NCBI GenBank assembly: GCA_963757125.1
Contig: CAVWQP010000009.1
Span: forward strand, 930,001 to 994,000
Direction of reading: 5' to 3'
Source: CAVVSD01 sp963757125
GTDB taxonomy: Bacteria > Actinomycetota > Thermoleophilia > Solirubrobacterales > Solirubrobacteraceae
DNA length: 64,000 nucleotides
Numbering within the stretch: position 1 is the first letter of the stretch; each line of letters begins with the position of its first letter. Below are positions 1 through 10,700 of this stretch, piece by piece. Under the pieces are notes generated by a model. The model was given only the letters and a program-made list of their open reading frames with translations. It was not told the origin of the DNA and did no database searches. The position numbers and the translations under genes were made by a program.

Positions 1-738
1 CGAGCGGCAGCAGCATCCAGAGCGCGAGCGCGGTGCCGGCGTGCGCCCACTGGGTGGCGCTCATGACCTCCTCGTGCATCGGCGCGAGGGCGAGCCGCGT
101 GTCCAGCCACGGCGCCGCATCCGTCAGGAAGGACAGCGAGGCCACCGCGGTCCACGCGATCGGCAGCGCGAAGAGCGCGACGATGGCGGGGGCCGAGGCG
201 AGCAGGACCATGCCGAACGCGACGCCGGTGACCATCCCGGCCGTCAGGTAGACCGCCGACTGGGCGAGCAGCGTGCCGGCGTCGGACCAGGTGCCGTCGA
301 CGCCCGGCGAGGCGACGAGCACGCCCACGGCGACGATCCCGGCGCTGATGAGGAGCATCGCGACGGCGAGGAGCAGGCTCGCGGCGAGCTTGGCGACGAG
401 GACCCGCGAGCGCACGGGAACGAGCGCAAACGTGATCATCCCGGTGCGCTGGGACCACTCGGAGGTGACGAGCAGGATGCCCGCGACCGGCAGCAGCACG
501 GCCGCGGGGAGCAGCCCATCGCCGAGGACGGCCGCGAACGTGTGGTCCGCCGCGTCGCCGGACGCGAGGCGCGCGATCACGACGAGCGCGGCGAGCGCGA
601 CGGTGGCGATCTGCAGCCAGAAGCCGGCGCGGGTGTCGAGCATCTTGCGCAGCTCGACGGTGACGAGGCGCCCGAGACGGGGGCGCGTGTGGACGCCGGC
701 GACGTCCGCCGGGATCGGTGCGGTCAGGGCGACGGTGC

Positions 739-742
<4 letters not shown>
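1..742 (-). CDS. ABC-2 type transporter permease, 3' part cut off by window edge
   Basis: About 247 residues are visible from an ATG at 742, and the gene continues beyond base 1. The protein begins MSTVALTAPIPADV and has a short cytoplasmic lead, then hydrophobic segments near residues 41-58, 78-95, 117-141 and 165-210. The block SEWSQRTGMITFALVP after the second segment is the usual position of the conserved W/T stretch of ABC-2 exporter permeases. Its ATG overlaps the stop of the ATPase gene (ATGA), so the two are co-translated and form one exporter in the cytoplasmic membrane. The substrate cannot be told. A drug/antibiotic or lipid exporter controlled by the divergent two-component system is the common arrangement (inference). 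Confidence 0.85.
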
Positions 743-1629
<887 letters not shown>

Positions 1630-1765
1630 GTCCGCAGACTCGCGGTGGCCGGAGCGCGCGACCACGGTCCCGGGGCTGTGCTCGCCGGTCCCCGCGACGG
1701 TGGCGGACAGCGACTTTGGTAGGGGGTCGCACGCGCGCCGCTGGCTTAGCCTTCGCGCTCGAGCG

Positions 1766-2938
1766 ATGGCGCGTCAGCTGACAACACGCTTCACCCAGGC
1801 GCTGCCGGGGGTCGTGGCCGAGGACCCGACCGAGGTGCGGGGTCGTCGCGACCATGTCGTCGACGCGGCGATGTACGTGTTCGCGACCGTCGTCGGCGCC
1901 GCGACGCTGGCGGACACGTGGGACGAGCATCCGACCTGGCTGCGGGTCGTGGCCATCGTGGTCGGGATCGCCACGGTCATCTCGCTCCACTGGCGCAAGA
2001 GCCGTCCGGGAGCCGTCGGGATCGGCATCGGGGTGGTCGCGCTCGTGATCCTCACGGCCTCGGGCGCGCTGGTCGTCGCGACCTTCAACGCAGCCATCCG
2101 GGCGCGCGGCCGCGATCTCGCCATCGTCGTCGCGCTCGCGATCGCGTGGGCCTTCCTGAACCCCGTGCTGTATCCGCCGAACGGCAGCTACCTGTTCGAC
2201 GCCGGAGCGAGCCTGCTCATGGCCGCCGTCGCCGTGGGCTGGGGGCTCTTCGTGCGTGCACGGCGCGCGCTGGTGCGGTCGTTGCGCGACCAGGCCGATC
2301 GCGCCGGGGACGAGGCCCGCGCCGCCGAGCGGCGGCGGATCGCGCGCGAGATGCACGACGTGCTCGCCCACCGCCTCTCGCTGCTGTCCGTGCACGCGGG
2401 CGCGCTCGAGTTCCGCCCCGATGCGCCGCCCGAGGAGATCGCCGAGGCCGCGAGCGTGATCCGCGACAGCGCGCGCGCCGCGCTCGACGATCTGCGCGGC
2501 GTGATCGGCATCCTGCGCGAGGACGGGGGAGAGAGCTTCACCGAGCCGCCGCAGCCGACGATCGCCGACCTCCCCGCGCTGGTCGAGGAGTCCCGGAGGG
2601 CCGGGATGCGGATCACGGCAGAGATCGACCTGGGCGACGCGAGACCGGACGCCGCCGTCGGCCGGACCGCCTACCGCATCGCGCAGGAGGGCCTGACGAA
2701 CGCGCGCAAGCACGCGCCCGGGGCCGCCGTCACCCTCAGCGTCCGGGCGCCCGACGGCGATCTGCAGGTCGAGATCCGCAGCCTCGCGCCGGTGGCCGTC
2801 CCCGCGGCGTCCCAGCTGCCCGGGGCGGGGACCGGCCTCATCGGGCTCACCGAGCGGGTCACGCTCGCCGGCGGCGAGCTCGAATCCGGCGTCGACCCCG
2901 CGGGCGCGTTCGTGCTCCGCGCCTCGCTGCCGCGATGA
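1766..2938 (+). CDS. Sensor histidine kinase, NarL/DesK-type (HisKA_3)
   Basis: 390 residues. The start ATG at 1766 (MARQLTTRFTQ) is chosen because upstream sequence in this frame is antisense to the ABC ATPase gene. The N-terminal third holds four to five hydrophobic segments (about residues 28-150) with no large extracellular sensor. The HisKA_3 box is ERRRIAREMHDVLAHRLS with the phospho-acceptor His near residue 200. The HATPase_c domain follows, with NARKHAPGA as N box and GTGLIGLTERV as G box. The stop overlaps the response regulator start (ATGA). Membrane-buried sensing plus the neighbouring ABC exporter suggests detection of cell-envelope stress (inference). Confidence 0.92.
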   Translation: MARQLTTRFTQALPGVVAEDPTEVRGRRDHVVDAAMYVFATVVGAATLADTWDEHPTWLRVVAIVVGIATVISLHWRKSRPGAVGIGIGVVALVILTASGALVVATFNAAIRARGRDLAIVVALAIAWAFLNPVLYPPNGSYLFDAGASLLMAAVAVGWGLFVRARRALVRSLRDQADRAGDEARAAERRRIAREMHDVLAHRLSLLSVHAGALEFRPDAPPEEIAEAASVIRDSARAALDDLRGVIGILREDGGESFTEPPQPTIADLPALVEESRRAGMRITAEIDLGDARPDAAVGRTAYRIAQEGLTNARKHAPGAAVTLSVRAPDGDLQVEIRSLAPVAVPAASQLPGAGTGLIGLTERVTLAGGELESGVDPAGAFVLRASLPR

Positions 2939-3594
2939 TCCGCGTCCTGCTCGTCGACGACGACGCGCTCGTGCGCTCGGGGCTGCGGATGATGCTCGCC
3001 GGCGCGGAGAGCCTGGAGGTGGTGGGCGAGGCCGCCGACGGCCGCGAGGTGCTCGGCGCGGTCGACCTCCACCGCCCCGACGTCGTCCTCATGGACATCC
3101 GCATGCCGCACGTCGACGGGATCGCGGCGACGCGGCTGCTCGTCGCGCAGCCCGACCCGCCCGCGGTCCTCGTCCTCACGACCTTCGACGCCGACGAGCT
3201 CGTCCTGCGCGCCCTGCAGGCCGGCGCCGCCGGCTTCCTGCTCAAGGAGACCTCGCCCGCGGAGATCGTCCGCGCGATCGAGCTCGTCCACGCCGGCGAC
3301 GGGATGCTGTCGCCCGCGGTGACCCGGCGGCTGATCGCGATGGTCGCGGGCGACTCGGACGCGGGCATGCGGACCGAGCAGGCGCGCGAGCGGCTCGCCA
3401 CGCTCAGCCCGCGCGAGCACGACGTCGCGCTGGCCGTCGGCCGCGGCCTCGGCAACGCCGAGATCGCGGCGACGTTGTATCTCTCCGTCCCCACGGTCAA
3501 GGGCCACGTCTCGCGGCTGCTCGACAAGCTCGACGTCGACAACCGCGTCCAGATCGCGCTCCTCGTGCAGGCGGCGGGCGAAGGGCACCGATGA
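2935..3594 (+). CDS. Response regulator, NarL/FixJ family
   Basis: 219 residues. The receiver domain (1-120) has the acidic pair in LLVDDDALVR, the phospho-acceptor Asp in VVLMDIRMP, the Thr of LVLTTFDADE and the Lys of FLLKETSP. The C-terminal LuxR-type helix-turn-helix runs from LSPREHDVALAV to GHVSRLLDKL (about 153-195). The ATG lies inside the kinase stop (ATGA), so kinase and regulator are translationally coupled and form a cognate pair. Its likely target is the divergent ABC exporter operon (inference from position). Confidence 0.95.
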   Translation: MIRVLLVDDDALVRSGLRMMLAGAESLEVVGEAADGREVLGAVDLHRPDVVLMDIRMPHVDGIAATRLLVAQPDPPAVLVLTTFDADELVLRALQAGAAGFLLKETSPAEIVRAIELVHAGDGMLSPAVTRRLIAMVAGDSDAGMRTEQARERLATLSPREHDVALAVGRGLGNAEIAATLYLSVPTVKGHVSRLLDKLDVDNRVQIALLVQAAGEGHR

Positions 3595-3646
3595 GTTCTC
3601 CGGACGCCCGCCGTCCCTAGCCCACATCGACACAGGAGGAGCAGCA

Positions 3647-4198
3647 ATGGGTGAGATCCACGTTCATGAGTTCATCACCGTCGACGGGGTGGTCGACGCG
3701 CCGTCGTGGACGTTCGAGTACGGCTTCGACCCGAAGATGGGGGAGGCCATCGCCGCGATGTCGGCGAAGGCGACGGGCATCCTGCTCGGGCGCAACACGT
3801 ACGAGATGTTCGAGCCGGCCTGGTCGACGCGCACGGTGGAGGACGACCCGGGCGCGCCGTTCTTCAACGACACGACCAAGTACGTCGTGTCCGGCACGCT
3901 CGAGAGCCCGACCTGGCGCAACTCCGAGGTCGTCGGCCCGTACAGCGCGGACGCGATCCGCAGGCTCAAGGACGAGGTCGGCGGCGACCTGTACGTGAGC
4001 GGCAGCATCAGGCTCGTGCGGGCGATGCTCGCCGACGGCCTGGTCGACGGGCTGCACCTGTTCATGTACCCGCTCACGCTCGGCGCCGGGCTGCGCATGT
4101 TCCCCGACGGCGACGCGCCGGCCAAGCTCGCGCTCGCCGGGACCGAGAGCTACGACAACGGCGTGATCTACCTGAACTATCGGCCCGCTGCGGCCTAG
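3647..4198 (+). CDS. Dihydrofolate reductase-like (RibD C-terminal domain) protein
   Basis: 183 residues, about the usual size for stand-alone RibD_C/YwjB proteins. Start ATG at 3647 has a strong Shine-Dalgarno (AGGAGG 8 nt upstream). Family marks are the N-terminal strand GEIHVHEFITVDGVV, the MGAKATGILLGRNTYEMF-like block near residues 40-55, and GGDLYVSGSIRLVRAML near 115-130, which corresponds to the NADPH-binding glycine region of DHFR-fold reductases. Members reduce pterin or pyrimidine-like substrates, but the true substrate is unknown. It is likely monocistronic: 52 bp separate it from the response regulator, and the next gene is convergent. Confidence 0.85.
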   Translation: MGEIHVHEFITVDGVVDAPSWTFEYGFDPKMGEAIAAMSAKATGILLGRNTYEMFEPAWSTRTVEDDPGAPFFNDTTKYVVSGTLESPTWRNSEVVGPYSADAIRRLKDEVGGDLYVSGSIRLVRAMLADGLVDGLHLFMYPLTLGAGLRMFPDGDAPAKLALAGTESYDNGVIYLNYRPAAA

Positions 4199-4205
4199 TC
4201 GCCCT

Positions 4206-6740
4206 TCACAGATCGAGCACCACGTCGTCGCGCGGCTGGGAGCAGCAGATGAGCGTGCTCCCGTCCGCCGGGGGCTCGACGGGGTCGGGGCTGTAGTCGA
4301 GATCCCCGGCGATGACCGTCGTCTCGCAGCTGTGGCAGACGCCGGTGCGACACGACCAGCGGACGGGCACGTCGCAGGCCTCGGCGAGCTCGAGCAGGCT
4401 CGTGTAGTCGCTGCTCCACGGGATGGCGAGGCCGCTGCGCGCGAACTCGATCGTCGGGCCGACCCCGGGCTCGCCGGCCGGCGGGTGCGGCGGTCGCGCC
4501 GGCGTCGCCGCGATCCCCGGCGTCATCCCGGCGGCGGGCCCGAAGGGCTCGGTGTGGATGCGCGATGCGTCGAGACCGGTCGCCGCCAGGGCGGCGCTGA
4601 GCTCGTCCATGAAGGGCGTGGGCCCGCAGATGTACGCCTCGGCATCGTGGGGCGGGTCGAGCTCGGCGAGCGCCGACGCGCTGAGACGGCCCACACCGTC
4701 GTAGTCGCGGCCCTCGACGTCGTCCGGGCCGGGGCGGCTGTAGAGCACGCGTGCGGATGCGTTCGGGAGCGCGTCGACGAGCGCCTTGGCCTCAGCGGCG
4801 AACGGGTGCTCGCGACCGTTGCGCGCGCCGTGCAGCCACCAGATCTCCCGATCGGAGTGCTCCTCGGCGAGCGCCTGGAGCATGGCGAGCACGGGGGTCG
4901 CGCCGATCCCGGCGCTGAGCAGCAGCACCGGCGCCTGCGTCCCGTCGAGGATGAAGGTGCCGCGCGGCGCCGCGACGTCGATCCGGTCGCCAACGGCGAG
5001 CCTGGTGTGCAGGTAGCCGCTGGCGGAGCCGTCCTGCTCGCGCTTGACGGTGATCCGGTAGAAGCCGCCGTCCGGCGGTCCCGAGAGCGAGTAGTTGCGC
5101 AGCAGCGGCCGCTCCGCCGGGTCGGGCTGGACGCGCAGCGTGAGGTACTGACCCGGTCGCGGAGTGGGCACCTGCCCGCCCTCGGGGTCCTCCAGGCGGA
5201 TCGAGACGACGGAGTCGCTCTCCGGTGTGATCGCGGTGACCTCCAGGCTGCGGAAGCCGGGCCAGGCCGGGGGAGGGCTGGTCACCGCGAGGCCGGCGTT
5301 GCCGCTGCCCCCATCGCCGTCGAGCAGCGCTCGGAACGAGGACTGCCAGCCGGGGCTGAGGGCCGGGATGCGAAGTGCACGGAGGAGCTGCTGACGCGTG
5401 TGCCCCGGGAGGTACAGCAGCCCGTCGACCTCCGCGACGGCCATCCCCTCCGGGCCCGACGCGAGCTTGACGATGTCGTCGCCCGCCTCGACGTCGCCCT
5501 CCTCGATGACCCGGAAGTAGAAGCCAGGCCGGCGGTGGGAGACGAGCAGCGCGGGGATCCGCGGGTCCTTCAGGCTGATCCCGACGCGGTAGCAGGTGAC
5601 GCGCGGCTGCGTGACCTCGAGGACGGCGGTCCCGATCCGGAAGCGGTCGCCGATGCAGACCTCGGCGTCGGCGAGCCCGTCGACGGTGAAGTTCTCGCCG
5701 AACTGCCCGGGGACGAGGTCCGTCCGGTCCAGCTCGCGCTCCCAGTACCGATAGGAGTCGACCTGGTAGACGAACACGGCGCGCTGCTCGCCGCCGTGCC
5801 CACCGAGATCGCCCTGGCCGTCGCCGTCGATGTTGAGCCTGCGCACGCGGCGCGGACCGGTCACGGGGTCCTTGAAGACGCCGGTGAAGACGGTCCTCCC
5901 CTGCCAGGACACGTCGCGCGGCATACCGACGTTGAGGGACACCAGGGTGCCGACCGAGGCTGCCATCAGCTCACCCGGGACGCGGGCGTGCACCGCGGTG
6001 AACGCGATCGTCTGCGTCCACCACGCTGGATCGGCGCAGTGGGCGAGGAAGGCGTCGATCAGCCCGTCGTCGAGCCTCCCGGAGGCCACGAGCCCGTCGC
6101 GGAGCTCGACGACGGTGTCCGTCCAGTAGTCCGCCCACGGCGAGGCGCCGTTGTACACGGCGGTCTCGGCCGTTCCCGCGACGTCCACGAGACCCAGGGA
6201 CGCGAGACGCGGGGCGAGCGCTCGCCCCACGTGGTAGTCGATCCCCTGATCGCGCGACCAGGCGAGCCAGCCGTCCCAGAACGCGTGCACCTTGGGCGGC
6301 TCGGCGACGCTGACGGGCAGGAAGTCCGGCTCGATGAGCAGGATCGCGCCGCCCGGCGCCAGGCTCGCGACGAGGTTGCGGATCGCCGCGTCGGCATCGG
6401 CGACGTGGTGCAGGACCGCCCGCGCGGTCACGAGGTCGAAGGTGCCGGCGTCGATCGGGGCGGCGACGATGTCGGCCTGCCGCAGCTCGAGCCCGGCGGC
6501 GCTCGCGTCGATGAGCGAGAGGTCCAGGTCGACCGCGACGGCCCGGCCGCCGGGGCCGACCCGGCCCGCGAGCCACGCGGAGATCGAGCCGTTTCCGCAG
6601 CCGACCTCCAGCGTCCGCGCGCCGGGACCGATGCCGAGCGCCTCGACGTGGCGGCGGTGCATCGGATCGAGCAGACGCGACATCGACGCCAGTCGCGCGC
6701 GCTCACCCTCGAGGTGGTGATCCAGCACGTACTTGGACAC
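4206..6740 (-). CDS. Fusion: SAM methyltransferase - MOSC - flavin reductase - 2Fe-2S ferredoxin
   Basis: 844 residues from a GTG at 6740. Residues 1-257 are a class I SAM methyltransferase (LEVGCGNGSISAWL near 44, then VDLD and the post-motif LLIEPDF). Residues 259-475 are a MOSC domain with the conserved Cys in QPRVTCYRVG (Cys 383). Residues 495-735 are a ferredoxin-NADP reductase-like module: RNYSLSGPP for flavin, GIGATPVLAML and YICGPTPFM for the nicotinamide side. Residues 762-844 are a plant-type 2Fe-2S ferredoxin, with CRTGVCHSC at 798-806 and a fourth Cys in LICCSQP. MOSC-reductase-ferredoxin chains are known and probably reduce N-hydroxylated or similar compounds. The in-frame methyltransferase is the odd part, and an ATG (5964-5966) sits exactly at the junction. 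A TAGGAT box 7 nt before the GTG suggests a leaderless mRNA. Confidence 0.88.
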   Translation of the reverse strand: MSKYVLDHHLEGERARLASMSRLLDPMHRRHVEALGIGPGARTLEVGCGNGSISAWLAGRVGPGGRAVAVDLDLSLIDASAAGLELRQADIVAAPIDAGTFDLVTARAVLHHVADADAAIRNLVASLAPGGAILLIEPDFLPVSVAEPPKVHAFWDGWLAWSRDQGIDYHVGRALAPRLASLGLVDVAGTAETAVYNGASPWADYWTDTVVELRDGLVASGRLDDGLIDAFLAHCADPAWWTQTIAFTAVHARVPGELMAASVGTLVSLNVGMPRDVSWQGRTVFTGVFKDPVTGPRRVRRLNIDGDGQGDLGGHGGEQRAVFVYQVDSYRYWERELDRTDLVPGQFGENFTVDGLADAEVCIGDRFRIGTAVLEVTQPRVTCYRVGISLKDPRIPALLVSHRRPGFYFRVIEEGDVEAGDDIVKLASGPEGMAVAEVDGLLYLPGHTRQQLLRALRIPALSPGWQSSFRALLDGDGGSGNAGLAVTSPPPAWPGFRSLEVTAITPESDSVVSIRLEDPEGGQVPTPRPGQYLTLRVQPDPAERPLLRNYSLSGPPDGGFYRITVKREQDGSASGYLHTRLAVGDRIDVAAPRGTFILDGTQAPVLLLSAGIGATPVLAMLQALAEEHSDREIWWLHGARNGREHPFAAEAKALVDALPNASARVLYSRPGPDDVEGRDYDGVGRLSASALAELDPPHDAEAYICGPTPFMDELSAALAATGLDASRIHTEPFGPAAGMTPGIAATPARPPHPPAGEPGVGPTIEFARSGLAIPWSSDYTSLLELAEACDVPVRWSCRTGVCHSCETTVIAGDLDYSPDPVEPPADGSTLICCSQPRDDVVLDL

Positions 6741-6747
6741 TTGGCCG

Positions 6748-6753
6748 ATCCTA
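6748..6753 (-). promoter_or_regulatory. -10-like element TAGGAT, leaderless start of the MOSC fusion gene
   Basis: Read on the minus strand, TAGGAT ends exactly 7 nt before the GTG at 6740. No Shine-Dalgarno is present, and transcription would start at or next to the start codon. It lies back to back with the element of the divergent beta-helix gene. Confidence 0.5.
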
Positions 6754-6771
6754 TGTCCGCGTCGCGACGCC

Positions 6772-6777
6772 TACCAT
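6772..6777 (+). promoter_or_regulatory. -10-like element TACCAT, leaderless start of the beta-helix gene
   Basis: TACCAT is followed by 7 nt (CGCCCGG) and the ATG at 6785. There is no ribosome binding site. The spacing matches several other genes in the window and argues for a leaderless transcript. Confidence 0.5.
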
Positions 6778-6784
6778 CGCCCGG

Positions 6785-7752
<968 letters not shown>

Positions 7753-7753
<1 letters not shown>

Positions 7754-8224
7754 TGCAGCTCGAGACCTGGGTCGCCCCGAGCGGCGATGCGGCGATCCCC
7801 AACCATCCGCGGTTCCCGGTGCTGATCTACCGCGGCGTGCCCGTGGGGGACATCGAACGCGTGCTCGCCGCGCCACGGGTGGGGCGGCGCCTGGACCGAC
7901 GGCGTCTTCGACTTCCACCACTTCCACTCGACGTCGCACGAGGTGCTCGCGGTCGTCGCGGGGAGCGCGACCCTCGAGCTGGGCGGGCCGCAGGGGCAGA
8001 CGTTCGAGGTCGGGGAGGGCGACGTGCTCGTCCTCCCGGCCGGGACCGGCCACCGCCGCGCGGCGGCGCGCGACGGCTTCACCGTCGTCGGCGCGTACCC
8101 CGCCGGCCAGGAGCGCTACGACCTCATGCGCGAGGCCGACGACGCCGCGCGGGAGCGCATCCGCGCGCTCCCGGCACCGGACGAGGACCCGGTCGGGGGC
8201 GACGGCATCGGGCGGTGGGCATGA
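7753..8224 (+). pseudogene. Cupin-domain protein, interrupted by one extra base near 7873
   Basis: The first frame gives MQLETWVAPSGDAAIPNHPR...IERVLAA (7753-7872). The rest of the same family continues one frame over: HGWGGAWTDGVFDFHHFHST from 7874, then HEVLAVVAGSATLELGG and GDVLVLPAGTGHRR to the stop at 8224. Removing the C at 7873 restores a single protein of about 156 residues. The metal-binding cupin residues (HHFHS...H, then GTGHR) are intact, so coding potential is preserved on both sides of the break. The reading is therefore either a sequencing indel or a very recent mutation. Small cupins of this kind have unknown function. The gene overlaps both neighbours by a base or two, as in an operon. 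Confidence 0.75.
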
Positions 8225-9374
8225 ATGGCGGTTCGTGAGCAGGCTGCGCAGCTCGCCACGGCGTGGTCCGGCCCGGGCACGCCGGCGTCGTGGTGCCTGA
8301 CCGGGGCGCTCTTCGCGACGCTGCGCGACGACCCCGACCTGCTGGCGCTCGCTGCGCGCATCGATCCCGATCGCCTGCCCGCGCTGCTGTTCGTCGCGGC
8401 CGTGGTGGCGCTCCTGGATGGGGAGCGGCCGGAGCCGTTCGCGCGCGTCCTGCCCGTGCCCGGCGAGCCGCAGCCGCCGCTGCCGCCGGACTTCGCCGCC
8501 CAGCTGCGGGCGTTCTGCCTCGAGCGCGCCGACGAGCTGCTCGCGCTGGCCGCGTCGCACCGGTACCAGATGAGCGAGCCGGCCCGCTGCGCGCACCTCC
8601 TGCCCGCCGTCGCCGCGGTCGCCGCCGACGCCGGGCGGCCGCTGGCGCTCGTCGACATCGGCACCGGCGCCGGCTTCGCCCTGCACCTCGACGCCTACCG
8701 CTACAGCTACGACCGCGACGACGGCGACCCGTTCCTCGTCGGCGCGGCCGGCGCGCCCGTGACGCTGCACACCACGCTGCGCGGGCCCCGCACCCCGCCG
8801 CTCCCGGCGACCCCGCCGCCGGTGGCGGTGCGCATCGGCGTCGACACCGAGCCGCTCGACGTCGGCGATCCGTCGGTGCGCGCGTGGCTGCGGGCCTGCA
8901 CGCCGCCCGTCGCCGAGGCCCTGGAGCGGTTCGATCGCGCGGCCGACCACGCGGCCGCCCATCCGGTCACGACGGTGCGCGCGGATGCCTTGCGCGCGCT
9001 GCCCGAGGTGATCGAGGGGCTCCGCGGACGACGTGCACCCCTGCGTGCTGGACGCCTACGTCAACGTGTTCTTCACCGACGAGGAGCAGGCGCGGTTCCG
9101 CGACGAGATGGCCGAGCTGGGGCGGCGCCGCGACCTCGACTGGATCTCCCTCGACCCCCTCGTGCCGATGGGCGACCGGCCCACCGGCGGCGTGCTCGGG
9201 GCGCCGCTCCCGCCCGGGCTTCTGGAGCGCGCCCGCACGGAGGGCGTGTTCGGCGTCCTCGAGCGGGTCTCGTACCGGCGGGGCCGCGCCACGCGCGAGG
9301 TGCTCGCCCTCGGGCACCCCGGCGGGGCGTGGCTCGAGTGGCTCGGCGGTGTGCCCTCGCCGACCGCGCTCTAG
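8225..9374 (+). pseudogene. DUF2332 family protein, interrupted by one extra base near 9026
   Basis: The ATG at 8225 opens a frame of about 267 residues (MAVREQAAQLATAWSGPG...ALPEVIEGL). The family continues in the next frame as DDVHPCVLDAYVNVFFTDEE from 9027 to a stop at 9374, ending GAWLEWLGG. Dropping one G at 9026 gives about 382 residues, near the family's usual size. The family is actinobacterial and uncharacterised; the GTGAGFALHLDAYRY stretch near residue 145 resembles a nucleotide or SAM-binding loop but proves nothing. Both halves keep strong GC bias at third positions, so loss of function, if real, is recent. It sits directly after the similarly frameshifted cupin gene. Confidence 0.75.
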
Positions 9375-9377
9375 GGT
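9372..9377 (+). promoter_or_regulatory. -10-like element TAGGGT, leaderless start at 9385
   Basis: TAGGGT, overlapping the DUF2332 stop codon, is followed by 7 nt and the ATG at 9385. No Shine-Dalgarno is seen. Confidence 0.45.
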
Positions 9378-9384
9378 GCCGCCG

Positions 9385-9936
9385 ATGCAACGGCTCGCGA
9401 ACGTCACCCCGACGCCCGAGGTCCAGGCGGTCCTCGACACGATGGCGAAGGGTCCCGCGGGGGTCGACACGTCCCCCGCGATCTACCTCACGATCGCCCA
9501 CAACCCCGCGATGCTCGGGACGCTCAAGCACATGGGCGACACGCTGCGCACGACGACGACGCTGTCCGCGCCGGAGCGCGAGGTCGTCATCCACCGCGTC
9601 GCCGCGCTCTGCGACAACGGCTACGAGTGGGGCATCCACGCCGAGCTCCTCGCGGGTCCGCTGGGCCTCGGGGACGACTGGCTGCAGGCGACGTGGAGCG
9701 GCGAGCCCGGCGACTTCGCGGACCCCGCCCACGCGCTCATCGCGCAGGTGTGCGACGAGATGCACGCGAGCGCGACGGTGAGCGACGAGACGTGGGCGCG
9801 GCTGCGCGAGCGCTACGACGAGGCGCAGATCGTGGAGCTCGTCTTCATGGTCGGCTACTACCACCTCGTCTCCTACGTGGCGCGGACGTTCCAGCTGACC
9901 CCGGAGCCCTGGGCGGCGACGCCCCCCACGGCGTGA
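9385..9936 (+). CDS. Carboxymuconolactone decarboxylase (CMD/AhpD-like) family protein
   Basis: 183 residues from MQRLANVTPTPE. Features of the CMD-like all-helical fold are the helix SPAIYLTIAHNPAMLGTLKH and SAPEREVVIHRVAALCDNGYEWGIHAELLA near residues 60-90. In the latter the AhpD CxxC is replaced by a single Cys followed by E-W-x-x-H, the pattern of muconolactone-type rather than peroxidase-type members. A second conserved stretch is VELVFMVGYYHLVSYVARTF near the C-terminus. It could act in aromatic ring-fission product metabolism or as an uncharacterised gamma-carboxymuconolactone-like enzyme. Its stop overlaps the next start (GTGA), so it is co-translated with the SDR that follows. Confidence 0.85.
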   Translation: MQRLANVTPTPEVQAVLDTMAKGPAGVDTSPAIYLTIAHNPAMLGTLKHMGDTLRTTTTLSAPEREVVIHRVAALCDNGYEWGIHAELLAGPLGLGDDWLQATWSGEPGDFADPAHALIAQVCDEMHASATVSDETWARLRERYDEAQIVELVFMVGYYHLVSYVARTFQLTPEPWAATPPTA

Positions 9937-10697
9937 GCACGCGCTTCGACGGGGAGGTCGCGATCGTCACCGGCGGCGCCGGCGGCATCGGGTCGGCGAC
10001 GTGCCGCAAGCTCGTGGCCGAGGGCGCGCGGGTGGTCGTGGCCGACATCGACCCGGCCGGCGCGCAGGCCGTCGCCGACGAGATCGGAGCGACCGCGATC
10101 GCCTTCGACCTCGGCGAGCCGGCCGACGTCGAGCGCCTCATCGCCGACACGGTGGACGGGCTCGGGCGCCTCGACGTGCTCGTGAACAACGCCGCGCTGC
10201 GCTCGCCGGAGGCGATGGCGGCCGACACGACGATCGAGTCGATGGACGTCGACGGCTGGCGCGAGATGATGGACGTCAACGCGCTCGGCTTCGCCCTCGC
10301 CTGCAAGCACGCGATCCCGCACATGCGCGCCGCCGGCGGCGGCTCGATCGTGAACATCAGCTCCCAGCAGGCGATCGTCGGCGCGAACATCGGCAGCGCC
10401 TACGCCGCGTCGAAGGCCGCGATCATCGCCATCACTCGCATGGTCGCGACCCAGTGCGGGCGCGACGGCATCCGCTGCAACGCCGTCGCGCCCGGCCTCA
10501 TCGGGTCCACCCGGATCCGCCACAACACCGGGCTCATGGAGGCGGTCCTGCCCCACGTCCTGCTCGGCCGCGTGGGCGAGCCGGAGGACGTCGCGGACCT
10601 CATCTGCTACCTCGCCTCACGCGAGGCGGCGTACATCACCGGCCAGCTCTACAACGTCGACGGCGGGTACCTGGCCCACATGCCCGCCCCGGGTTAG
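9933..10697 (+). CDS. SDR family NAD(P)-dependent oxidoreductase
   Basis: 254 residues from a GTG at 9933 that overlaps the CMD-like gene stop. It is a classical SDR: cofactor loop TGGAGGIGSATC near residue 12, acidic VVVADIDPA after the second strand (favours NAD), NNAA at the end of the fourth strand, catalytic Ser in SIVNISSQQ and YAASK as the active Tyr/Lys. The C-terminus GQLYNVDGGYLAH is the canonical GG motif. The substrate alcohol or ketone is unknown. Linkage to the CMD-like gene suggests a shared catabolic role. Confidence 0.92.
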   Translation: MSTRFDGEVAIVTGGAGGIGSATCRKLVAEGARVVVADIDPAGAQAVADEIGATAIAFDLGEPADVERLIADTVDGLGRLDVLVNNAALRSPEAMAADTTIESMDVDGWREMMDVNALGFALACKHAIPHMRAAGGGSIVNISSQQAIVGANIGSAYAASKAAIIAITRMVATQCGRDGIRCNAVAPGLIGSTRIRHNTGLMEAVLPHVLLGRVGEPEDVADLICYLASREAAYITGQLYNVDGGYLAHMPAPG

Positions 10698-10700
10698 CCG

